A stretch of DNA of 52,982 bases from Ignavibacteriota bacterium (GTDB lineage: Bacteria > Bacteroidota > Ignavibacteria > Kapaibacteriales > UBA2268): assembly GCA_024636855.1 (NCBI GenBank), contig JAGXGG010000099.1, forward strand, positions 1-52,982, given 5' to 3'. Under the pieces are notes generated by a model. That model did not search any database. It saw only the letters and a list, made by a program, of their open reading frames with translations, and was not told the origin of the DNA. A program made the translations under genes and the position numbers. The stretch's first letter is position 1. Each line of letters opens with the position of its first letter. Positions 44,811 to 52,448 of the stretch are shown here, piece by piece.

Positions 44811-46546
44811 ACAAGTTCCTTTCTTAATCGCGCAACTGGTATTTTTAGTTGCTCACGGTATTTGGCTATAGTTCTACGTGCTACATTGAAACCATGGTCT
44901 TTCATCAACTTACTAAGTTTCTGATCACTATGTGGTTTACGTTTATCCTCAGCTTCTATTACGTCTTTTAGTTTTTGCTTTATTATACGAGTAGATACTT
45001 CTTCACCTTCATCATTTGGAAGTGATTCACTGAAGAAATACTTTAGTTCATAAGTTCCAAAATCCGTTCTTACATACTTACCATTAACAATACGGCAGAC
45101 GGTAGAAATGTCCAATCCAGTTTCTTCGGCCACTGCTTTGTATATTAAAGGCTTTATACCCAATTCCCCTACTTCAAAGAAATCCTTTTGCAAGTGAGCT
45201 ATAGCAGTCATCACCATTAGCATAGTATGTTTACGTTGCTTTATTGCTTGGATTAGGAACTTAGCATCATCATATTTCTTACGAATCCAATCTCTAGTTT
45301 CTTGGTTGAACTTACGATATTTCACTTCTTTACGCATTTTCTCGTAAGCTTTGTTTAATCTCAGCTCAGGTATTGTATTATCGTTGAGTGAGATTAATAA
45401 TTCACCCGTCTCTTCTTCTTTTAAAACTATGTAATCTGGAGTTACCGTATTTATTTCATTTTGGTAGTCGTGCCCACCAGGTTTTGGGTTTAATCCACGA
45501 ATAACGTCCAAGACTTTCTTCAAAACATCTTCGGTAATCGCCAAGTCTTTGATTATAGCATCATAGTGTTTTTTCATGAATTGGTCGTAGTGATTCTCGA
45601 TTATCTCATAAGATAAATCTTCATATTCGTTCGGCTCCATTACCGCATCCAACTGAGATAATAAACACTCTTGTATAGACCGAGAACCAATTCCTGGAGG
45701 GTCTAAGTGCTGAACTGAATAAAGAACTTTTTCGGCATCTTTGATAGTCACTTCTTCGAATGGTTCGAAGTCAATAATTGAATTAACCATCGATTCGTCA
45801 ATTGAGTCACTATCACCAAAAACATCTTGTATTATATCTTTGCTTATTCCGTTAGAATGTATTGGAGTGATATTTTTTATTTTGTTCATATACTCCCTTT
45901 CTTCATCCTCTAATGCATATTGTTTAGCTGGATTACTATAATCTATGGGAGATTCTTCTTTTATTTCATTGAAGTTATTTTCTAGTTGATAGTTTAGTTC
46001 GGCTAATAGTTGATTAGTTTCGAATACAATTTCTTTCAAATCACGGCGGAGGTAACCGTCATTATCTATATTCCCTATTATCTGTTCACCGAGTACATAT
46101 TGTTCTTTCGTTAATTTTAATAATCTGAGTTGAGAGACAAGGCTTTCTGATTCTGAAGTTGATGATTTGTAAGGCATTTCGTTGTCATCATCATCATCAT
46201 TTCCTGAGTAATTCGAGTTTCTATCTGAATCAGTAGTACCATCCCAAAGCAATTTCTGGAATTCGAATGGGTCATTTGATTCATCGAATTGCTTAGCTTC
46301 TTCAGGTCTATTAAGCATTTCTTCTCGAACTGTACTATTTTCCTCTTCCCTAGAAATGGGTACATGATCAATTTCAAATTCATCATCATCAAAAGAAGCA
46401 TCATCCAACATAGGGTTGGCTTCTATTTGCTGCTGTACGTGTTGCTCTAACTGTATCAGAGGCAACTGTAACAGTTTAAGATATTGTATCTGCTGCGGTG
46501 TGAGAGTCTGCGAGAGACTCGTCTTCATGTTTAATCCAAGTTTCAA
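44807..46546 (-). CDS. rpoN: RNA polymerase sigma-54 factor
   Basis: The protein of about 579 residues begins like other RpoN proteins: KLGLNMKTSLSQTLTPQQIQYLKLLQLPLIQLEQHVQQQIEANPML (activator-responsive region I). An acidic stretch follows (SGNDDDDDNEMPY). The core-binding domain shows GNIDNDGYLRRDL and LDPPGIGSRSIQECLLSQL. The DNA-binding end has TVCRIVNGKYVRTDFG and the RpoN box ARRTIAKYREQLKIP. About 85 extra residues separate GYLRRDL from LDPPGIG. The start is TTG 46546: it aligns with the family N-terminus and has GGGGGAA five bases upstream. It overlaps the pyrD-like gene and follows DUF3109 by 16 bases. Confidence 0.97.
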   Translation of the reverse strand: MKLGLNMKTSLSQTLTPQQIQYLKLLQLPLIQLEQHVQQQIEANPMLDDASFDDDEFEIDHVPISREEENSTVREEMLNRPEEAKQFDESNDPFEFQKLLWDGTTDSDRNSNYSGNDDDDDNEMPYKSSTSESESLVSQLRLLKLTKEQYVLGEQIIGNIDNDGYLRRDLKEIVFETNQLLAELNYQLENNFNEIKEESPIDYSNPAKQYALEDEEREYMNKIKNITPIHSNGISKDIIQDVFGDSDSIDESMVNSIIDFEPFEEVTIKDAEKVLYSVQHLDPPGIGSRSIQECLLSQLDAVMEPNEYEDLSYEIIENHYDQFMKKHYDAIIKDLAITEDVLKKVLDVIRGLNPKPGGHDYQNEINTVTPDYIVLKEEETGELLISLNDNTIPELRLNKAYEKMRKEVKYRKFNQETRDWIRKKYDDAKFLIQAIKQRKHTMLMVMTAIAHLQKDFFEVGELGIKPLIYKAVAEETGLDISTVCRIVNGKYVRTDFGTYELKYFFSESLPNDEGEEVSTRIIKQKLKDVIEAEDKRKPHSDQKLSKLMKDHGFNVARRTIAKYREQLKIPVARLRKELV

Positions 46547-46550
46547 TATA

Positions 46551-46557
46551 TTCCCCC
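46551..46557 (-). promoter_or_regulatory. Ribosome binding site that fixes the TTG start of rpoN
   Basis: GGGGGAA ends four bases before TTG 46546. The next in-frame ATG (46528) has no comparable site and would remove the conserved first residues of RpoN. This supports the rare TTG start. Confidence 0.65.
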
Positions 46558-46562
46558 ATATA

Positions 46563-47114
46563 TTACTTAACTTGTTGTATAAATTTCTTTGTCCATTCTT
46601 TTCCGAATCGTCTGACTAGTGCATCTTTCACAGAATCCACTAGATGTATTTCCTTTTCTCGGCCATTTATTCTGCCGGGTTTGCATTCCTTTATTTTGTC
46701 GTAATAGACATAATCTCCACCAAAATCACCTACTCGGAGAGGATACAGATGACACGATACTGGTTTTCTGAAATCCGACTCACCATTGTGATAAGCTTTT
46801 TCTATTGCACATTTGGCTACATCGCCATCGTAAAACACAAAAACGCAATCTTTGTCATCTATACACCTAGTGTATAGTCCATCTGGCTTTTCGTCTATAT
46901 ATCCTTCTTCTTCTATTATTCTTAACGAACGTTCATCAAGATATTTTTTGGCTGCTTCTAAGTTCTTCTCTATTTCGGCTACTTCTTCTTTAATTACGGG
47001 TGCACCGTGGTCACCTTCGAAAGTACAACACGCCCCCTTGCATTTGGCTATGTCGCATGCGAAATGGGCGTTTAAGACCTCATGGTCAACTAGTACATTA
47101 TCAATTTTTATCAT
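46563..47114 (-). CDS. DUF3109 family cysteine-rich protein
   Basis: The protein of about 183 residues has the DUF3109 pattern: MIKIDNVLVDHEVLNAHFACDIAKCKGACCTFEGDHGAPV at the start. It continues with CVFVFYDGDVAKCAIEKAYHNG, KPVSCHLYPLRVGDFGGDYVYYDKIKECKPGR and a C-terminal helix. The CxxxCxxxCC cluster with later Cys resembles YkgJ-type metal-binding proteins. The start is the ATG at 47114; the ORF-track start is a TTG 11 codons upstream. It lies 16 bases before rpoN and is probably its operon partner. Confidence 0.9.
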   Translation of the reverse strand: MIKIDNVLVDHEVLNAHFACDIAKCKGACCTFEGDHGAPVIKEEVAEIEKNLEAAKKYLDERSLRIIEEEGYIDEKPDGLYTRCIDDKDCVFVFYDGDVAKCAIEKAYHNGESDFRKPVSCHLYPLRVGDFGGDYVYYDKIKECKPGRINGREKEIHLVDSVKDALVRRFGKEWTKKFIQQVK

Positions 47115-47130
47115 AAATTCGGAGACCCTT

Positions 47131-47147
47131 AGAAAATATTGTGCCAA
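47131..47147 (-). promoter_or_regulatory. Weak sigma-54-like site upstream of DUF3109-rpoN
   Basis: On the minus strand the sequence is TTGGCACAATATTTTCT, matching TTGGCAC-N5-TTGCW except T for G in the -12 GC. Transcription would start only about 5 bases before the ATG at 47114, so it may be a chance match. It would imply rpoN autoregulation. Confidence 0.25.
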
Positions 47148-47340
47148 ATACTATCACAAGATAAATATTTTTTTTATAAATAAAAACGAATTTGAAATTT
47201 TTTTACATTTTTTTCTAAATATTAACTTTTTATTCATAAATCAAATAAACTAATATCCTTTGTAAGTCTCAATTAAAACGTATTTTTGTGAAGTCGCTGA
47301 ACACATAATTATAAATTATTAATTGAGAAAAAAAGTTTAA

Positions 47341-48945
47341 TTGGGTAATAATTTTCAAATAAAATTGAAATCTTCTTCTAAATTATGGTTGACCCTATCA
47401 ATTGTATTTTCGATTGTTTTGCTTATTCCATTAGGAAGTATATTCCTCTCACTATTTGAAACAGTAGGTGATGGCTGGAAAGAATTATTTGATGGTTTGA
47501 TACAGACTTATTTGCTTAATACTTTGATTCTAGCAGTTGGGGTATCGTTTTTTACTCTAATATTTGCGGTACTTCCAGCCTGGCTTATTGCAAATTATCG
47601 ATTTCCTTTTTCTAATAGCTTGAAATGGATGATGGTACTTCCCCTATCTATCCCCACTTATATTATTGCGTTTATCTATGGAGATATATTTAGCTTTGGG
47701 GGAGAATTTTATTTACTCGCTGACTATTTATTCGGGTTTGGAATAAAAGAAATTTACTTTGATATTTTCAAAGTTTATTATCTGATTCCAATTTTGTCTT
47801 CTGTTCTATATCCATATATCTATCTTACTTGTTTAGATTCATTCGAAAATAACAACCGAGCATTTATCGAATCTGCTGAGTTACTAGGTAAGTCGCGCTC
47901 ATCCATATTTAGAAAAATAGCTCTCCCACTTTCTAGACCAGCTATAGTTTCGGGTTTATTTCTAGTTAATATGGAATTGCTAAATGATTATGGTGCTATG
48001 GATTTTTTCGGTATTCAGACATTCACTACTGGAATATTTAGAACTTGGTTCGGCATGAATGACTTAGGTACAGCACTCAGGTTAGCACTTATTTTGTTCA
48101 CTATATCATTTCTTTTTATTTATGCAGAACGCTTGTTCAGAAGGCAAGCCAAGTATTATGAAGAAGGAAACCATACTAATCTAACAAAAAAGAAAAAAGG
48201 GTTTATCGGATCTCTTGTAGCAATGATTATCTGCTTTATACCTGTGATTTTAGGTTTTGTTATCCCTATAGCAAAGCTGACATATAATGCCTTTACCACA
48301 TATCATTCCGTTGATTTTTTCGCTTATACCGTAGCAATGATGAATACAACATTCTTGGCTTTTGCGGCAGCATCAGTAATTGTAATAATTTCACTAGCAC
48401 TTATCTATGGTGAAAGAACGGGTAAATTCGGATTGGTGAACAAACTTATATCACTCTCTACTGTTGGTTATGCTATACCTGGTGCTATCATAGCCGTTTC
48501 TATGTTGTTCTTTCTATCTGGATTGAAATCTACTTTTGGAGTATTCGGATTTGGGACTCTAATCGTATTAATATATGCGTATAATATTAGATTTATGGCT
48601 ACTGCTTACACTCCTATCAAATCGGCTACCGATAAGCTAGGTATGAATTCCTATGATACATCGAGATTGCTGGGTTTTGGGAATTTACGTACTTTCTGGA
48701 AAGTTGAGTTACCGATAATACAACCAGCTATATTAACAGCAATGCTAGTAGCAGTAGTGGAAATATTAAAAGAATTACCCTTGACTCTTATTCTCAGACC
48801 ATTCAACTACGAGACGTTATCGACTATTGCTTATCAATACGCTAAAAATGAAATGGTAAAAGATGCCTCTATTTATTCGCTTTCTATCGTAGCTATTTCT
48901 ATATTACCAATTATATTTTTTGTGAAATCGAAGAAAGAACAATGA
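47341..48945 (+). CDS. ABC transporter permease, iron(III)-type (FbpB-like)
   Basis: The 534-residue protein is a fused two-half permease with about 12 membrane spans. Each half contains the BPD_transp_1 loop: AFIESAELLGKSRSSIFRKIALPLSRPAIVSGLFL and SYDTSRLLGFGNLRTFWKVELPIIQPAILTAMLV. This arrangement is the FbpB/SfuB-type ferric iron permease. It starts with TTG at 47341, directly after an in-frame TAA, with no ATG nearby. The ATPase gene overlaps its stop by four bases. No periplasmic binding-protein gene lies in the window, so the substrate is inferred from the family. Confidence 0.9.
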   Translation: MGNNFQIKLKSSSKLWLTLSIVFSIVLLIPLGSIFLSLFETVGDGWKELFDGLIQTYLLNTLILAVGVSFFTLIFAVLPAWLIANYRFPFSNSLKWMMVLPLSIPTYIIAFIYGDIFSFGGEFYLLADYLFGFGIKEIYFDIFKVYYLIPILSSVLYPYIYLTCLDSFENNNRAFIESAELLGKSRSSIFRKIALPLSRPAIVSGLFLVNMELLNDYGAMDFFGIQTFTTGIFRTWFGMNDLGTALRLALILFTISFLFIYAERLFRRQAKYYEEGNHTNLTKKKKGFIGSLVAMIICFIPVILGFVIPIAKLTYNAFTTYHSVDFFAYTVAMMNTTFLAFAAASVIVIISLALIYGERTGKFGLVNKLISLSTVGYAIPGAIIAVSMLFFLSGLKSTFGVFGFGTLIVLIYAYNIRFMATAYTPIKSATDKLGMNSYDTSRLLGFGNLRTFWKVELPIIQPAILTAMLVAVVEILKELPLTLILRPFNYETLSTIAYQYAKNEMVKDASIYSLSIVAISILPIIFFVKSKKEQ

Positions 48946-49916
48946 GCTTTTTGCAGGTAAAAAACATAGTAAAATCGTTTGGCAAAACTGAAGTCTTGCG
49001 AGGTATTTCATTTGAAATGGAAGCTCATTCTAGACTCGCTCTAATAGGAAAATCAGGCAGTGGGAAAACTACAATGCTAAGGTTGATAGCTGGTTTAGAA
49101 ATTCCGAATAGTGGTAGTATAATTATTAATGGAGAAGTACTAACATCTCATAGCAACTTCACTAAACCAGAAAAGCGGAATATGGGTTATGTATTCCAAA
49201 ACCATTCACTTTTTCCTCACCTAAATGTTTATGATAATATAGTATTTGGAATGGAGAAGCTAACAAAAAAGGAAAGAATAGAATCTGCAATGTCATATCT
49301 ATCCATGCTTGGATTAGAAGACAAGGTAAAAAGCTATCCACATCAACTATCTGGCGGTGAAAAGCAACGAATCTCTATTATCAGAACATTAGCTTCAAAA
49401 CCGAGATTACTTTTGTTAGATGAGCCATTCAGTAATCTAGATAAGAACACCAAAGAAAGATTAAAAGTTGATTTGAAAAAAATATTAGACCAAGAAAAGC
49501 TACCAACTATAATGATAACTCACGATGCCGACGATTCGTTTGACTTAGCTGATGAAGTTATATTGTTAGATCAGGGCAATATAGTAGCAAGAGGAAACCC
49601 CGAAGAGCTATACAAAAGACCTATAAATGAGCATTCTGCTCGCTTTTTCAGTGAGTCATATATAATTGAAAAAGATGAAACAAACCTTTCATTTTTCAAT
49701 CAGTTCGAAATAAATAGTAACAGAATATGCATTTCACCACAATCTATTTCTATCACGAATAATGGGACTCAAGCCAAAGTAATTGGACATAAATTTGTAG
49801 GAAATGGATATATGGTAATACTCGATTATTTAGGAGCCAAACTAAAAATGTTCACCACTGAAAAAATCACCAGCCCATCTGTATTAATCGGGATAAGCGA
49901 TATTATAGAGTTATGA
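48942..49916 (+). CDS. ABC transporter ATP-binding protein, FbpC-like
   Basis: The 324-residue protein has Walker A GKSGSGKTT, Q-loop VFQNHSLFPHL, signature LSGGEKQR, Walker B LLLLDEPFSNLD and switch His ITHDADDSFDLADEV. The last 90 residues form a regulatory beta domain (RICISPQSISITNNGTQAKVIGHKFVG), like FbpC and MalK-type proteins. It is coupled to the permease by a four-base ATGA overlap and drives uptake, probably of ferric iron. A strong terminator follows at 49956. Confidence 0.93.
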   Translation: MSFLQVKNIVKSFGKTEVLRGISFEMEAHSRLALIGKSGSGKTTMLRLIAGLEIPNSGSIIINGEVLTSHSNFTKPEKRNMGYVFQNHSLFPHLNVYDNIVFGMEKLTKKERIESAMSYLSMLGLEDKVKSYPHQLSGGEKQRISIIRTLASKPRLLLLDEPFSNLDKNTKERLKVDLKKILDQEKLPTIMITHDADDSFDLADEVILLDQGNIVARGNPEELYKRPINEHSARFFSESYIIEKDETNLSFFNQFEINSNRICISPQSISITNNGTQAKVIGHKFVGNGYMVILDYLGAKLKMFTTEKITSPSVLIGISDIIEL

Positions 49917-49955
49917 TTTATTGAACCCATCATTACAATCGTTTTATGAGATAAT

Positions 49956-49989
49956 AAAAAGGCTGTCTTTGCAAAAGACAGCCTTTTTT
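49956..49989 (+). terminator. Strong bidirectional terminator
   Basis: AAAAAGGCTGTCTTT-gca-AAAGACAGCCTTTTTT forms a long stem flanked by an A run and a T run, so it can end both the plus-strand ABC operon and the minus-strand PorE-like transcript. Confidence 0.93.
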
Positions 49990-50017
49990 AATATTCGGGA
50001 AAAATAGGAATCTATTT

Positions 50018-51490
50018 CTAGATAGAAACTATAACTAGCTCTACCCTTCTGTTTTTAGCTCTTGCTTCATCACTAGTATCCACTATTAGTGGCTGTGATT
50101 TACCAAAGCCTTTAGTACCGATTCTTCCAGATTGGATTCCACTATTACCAAGGTAAGTGCTAACAGCTTTAGCTCTTTCTAGTGATAGATTGTTATTATA
50201 ATCATCAGCACCTCTATCGTCAGTATGGCCGTGTAGCTCTATTTTTACGTTAGGGTTGTCATTCATGAATTTCGTTAATCTTGCTAACTCAGGTTTAGAC
50301 TCATTTTGCAATGTAGATTTATCAAAATCAAAGAATATGAGCAATCTAGTTTTACCTTTAGCTATTTTGCTAAGAGTGATATCTTTTGTTATGTCTTTAT
50401 TCGTAATAGAAGAAGAAATGTTGAAGTTCTCAGAATAGAACAAGTACCCTTCTTTTTCTGCAGTTATCGAATAGTTCCTACCAGCAGTAAGAACTGAGTT
50501 ATACTCACCAGAGATATCATCACTTCTTAGGTTAGCTACTACTTGACCATTAGTCAAATCAGTAATACGTATATCAGAACCAAGTGCTGTGTTTTCATCT
50601 ATATCTCTTACAGTACCGTGTACAAACACAACATCTTCAGCTACGTGCGGGTTAGGCACAGCTGAGAATATGTTGAAATTTCCTTTTTCTGACGGCTTAT
50701 TAGTACTAAAGAATGCCGTTTCAGAGTTAGCTGCAACAACATAAAAGTGCTCGTCATATTCAGTATTTATTGCAGCACCAGCATTTTTGAAACCGAACGT
50801 ATTTTTATCAGCATTTATTTTCGCAAAATAAATGTCGAATCCACCCTGTCCCCCAGATTTATTACTAGAGTAAGTGAATGTCTTATTATCCGCAGCTATA
50901 AATGGACTCATCTCGTCTGAGTCAGTATTTACAGAAGTTAATTCTTTTGCTTGTGACCATCCTTCTCGGGTACGTTCGCTATAGAATATATTAGTTCCGC
51001 TAGAAGCAGCAGGTCTATCGCTGACAAAGTAAAGTGTACGTCCATCACTTGTTATAGACGGCTGCGAATCCCAATATTTACTATTAACTGCCATTCCCAA
51101 GTTCTGTACATCAGTCCAAGAGCCATTCACTTTTCGCGCGCTATATAGGTCAGTTCTGCCTATACCATCTACACTATGCTCATAAGAAGAAAATATCATG
51201 TATTGACCATCTGGAGTAAGTGTAGCTGCTCCATTCTGATCACCAGAATTAACGTCACTATCTACTTTCTTTACGATTTCCCATTTGCCGTTTTTCAATT
51301 TAGCATGGTAAAGAGTTTGTTCACCAGATTTATCAGCAGTGAAGTACATCTCATTTGCACGAAGTGTAATCCCACTTGAAAAATCATCACCATCAGTATT
51401 TACTCCAATTGGACTTACTATTATGTTCTGTCCTAAAGCTAAGGAGAATGACGCTACTACTAAAGCTATATATATACTTAAGTTTTTCAT
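50018..51490 (-). CDS. PorE-like protein: PD40 propeller, CRD and OmpA domains
   Basis: The 490-residue protein has a signal peptide (MKNLSIYIALVVASFSLALGQ). It carries PD40 propeller repeats (TPDGQYMIFSSYEHSVDGIGRTDLYSA, TSDGRTLYFVSDRPAASSGTNIFYS, AADNKTFTYSSNKSGGQGGFDIYFA, NSETAFFSTNKPSEKGNFNIF). A regulatory-like beta domain (VHGTVRDIDENTALGSDIRI) and a C-terminal OmpA domain (IFFDFDKSTLQ, LHGHTDDRGADDYNNNLSLERAKAV) follow. By family it is an outer-membrane, peptidoglycan-binding protein of T9SS type. The signal looks non-lipid here, unlike its relative at 4037. The PorT-like barrel gene ends 15 bases upstream. Confidence 0.9.
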   Translation of the reverse strand: MKNLSIYIALVVASFSLALGQNIIVSPIGVNTDGDDFSSGITLRANEMYFTADKSGEQTLYHAKLKNGKWEIVKKVDSDVNSGDQNGAATLTPDGQYMIFSSYEHSVDGIGRTDLYSARKVNGSWTDVQNLGMAVNSKYWDSQPSITSDGRTLYFVSDRPAASSGTNIFYSERTREGWSQAKELTSVNTDSDEMSPFIAADNKTFTYSSNKSGGQGGFDIYFAKINADKNTFGFKNAGAAINTEYDEHFYVVAANSETAFFSTNKPSEKGNFNIFSAVPNPHVAEDVVFVHGTVRDIDENTALGSDIRITDLTNGQVVANLRSDDISGEYNSVLTAGRNYSITAEKEGYLFYSENFNISSSITNKDITKDITLSKIAKGKTRLLIFFDFDKSTLQNESKPELARLTKFMNDNPNVKIELHGHTDDRGADDYNNNLSLERAKAVSTYLGNSGIQSGRIGTKGFGKSQPLIVDTSDEARAKNRRVELVIVSI

Positions 51491-51505
51491 ATTAATTTCT
51501 CCTTA

Positions 51506-52381
51506 TTATAGGTTTTCAAACCATAAAGTGATTGAAAAGCGTAATTGGTTAATTGTCTCATTAGATACAGTTAAAACTTTAGGGCCTTCAGTGAATGACT
51601 GATTGTCGTTAAATATCTCTTGATCATTGTAACTAGTTATATCCATATTATAATTTAATTGCGGAGCCAAATAAATATTGTTGGCAATTTCAAATTTATA
51701 ACCTACACCTAGATTAATACCATAACGAGTTGATTTGAAATCCTGACTAGCTGAAACAGAACTAGAATTGTCACTAGTTGCATTTGGACCAACAAAGTTT
51801 ATATCAGTATCTTCTTTTGTAAAATCAAATTGACCAGTTCTGGTTCCTATCCCATAGTTAAATGATGGGCCAACTAAGAAGTATAACTGTTCATTGGCAT
51901 TTATTCTCAAGCTAGGATCAAAACTGAAGAAACTGAATTTATCTTCAACTTCTAGATTCACAATTTCTGTTCCTAAGTAAACTGTAGAAGAAGCATCAAA
52001 AAAATCTACAATCCCATCTGAATTATTGCTATATTTGAATTGGTTATATAGGAATTTGACATGGATACCGAAAGTCTTATCTATATCATAATCAACGAAG
52101 AATCCAATATGGGGCGATAGACCTGATAGACTTTCGAAAACATTATATACAGAGTTAGCTGTGGTTGATTCACCAGTAATTCCATCTCTCCAATTCAAAT
52201 CTGCACCATACTTATTATAACTCAATCCACCTTCTAGACCTAGTGCCCAAGGTCGTTTGCCCGATTTTGTTGGCGAACTGTCATCTGAACGACCCTTAGG
52301 TCGTAACACGTCTTCTTGTGAATAGCTGCTCATAGTCATTAGACATGCAGCTACTGTTATCAAAACTATTTTTTTCATCAC
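51506..52381 (-). CDS. Outer-membrane beta-barrel protein, PorT-like
   Basis: The 291-residue protein has a signal peptide (KKIVLITVAACLMTMSSYSQ) and alternating amphipathic strands. Examples are ALGLEGGLSYNKYG, IGFFVDYDIDKTFGIHVKFLYNQF, LYFLVGPSFNYGIGTRTGQF, YGINLGVGYKFEIANNIYLAPQLNYNM and the terminal strand RFSITLWFENL. A terminal Phe/Leu-rich strand is expected for barrels. Length and pattern fit PorT-like proteins or OMP_b-brl_2 domains. It precedes the PorE-like gene by 15 bases and is probably co-expressed with it. Confidence 0.83.
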   Translation of the reverse strand: MMKKIVLITVAACLMTMSSYSQEDVLRPKGRSDDSSPTKSGKRPWALGLEGGLSYNKYGADLNWRDGITGESTTANSVYNVFESLSGLSPHIGFFVDYDIDKTFGIHVKFLYNQFKYSNNSDGIVDFFDASSTVYLGTEIVNLEVEDKFSFFSFDPSLRINANEQLYFLVGPSFNYGIGTRTGQFDFTKEDTDINFVGPNATSDNSSSVSASQDFKSTRYGINLGVGYKFEIANNIYLAPQLNYNMDITSYNDQEIFNDNQSFTEGPKVLTVSNETINQLRFSITLWFENL

Positions 52382-52448
52382 CTATAATTCCATTAATTAG
52401 TTTAATATATTTTCAAACTGTTGTAATACTAGCACTTAAAATAACAAT

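Noticed and set aside
46187-46205. TCATCATCATCATCAT repeat as a possible microsatellite switch
   Set aside because: It encodes the acidic Asp run of RpoN in frame with trinucleotide steps, so it would not cause frameshifts; only four to five repeats.
46117-46404. 95-residue Met-rich minus ORF inside rpoN
   Set aside because: Alternate frame of the low-complexity GATGAT repeat that encodes Asp residues in rpoN.
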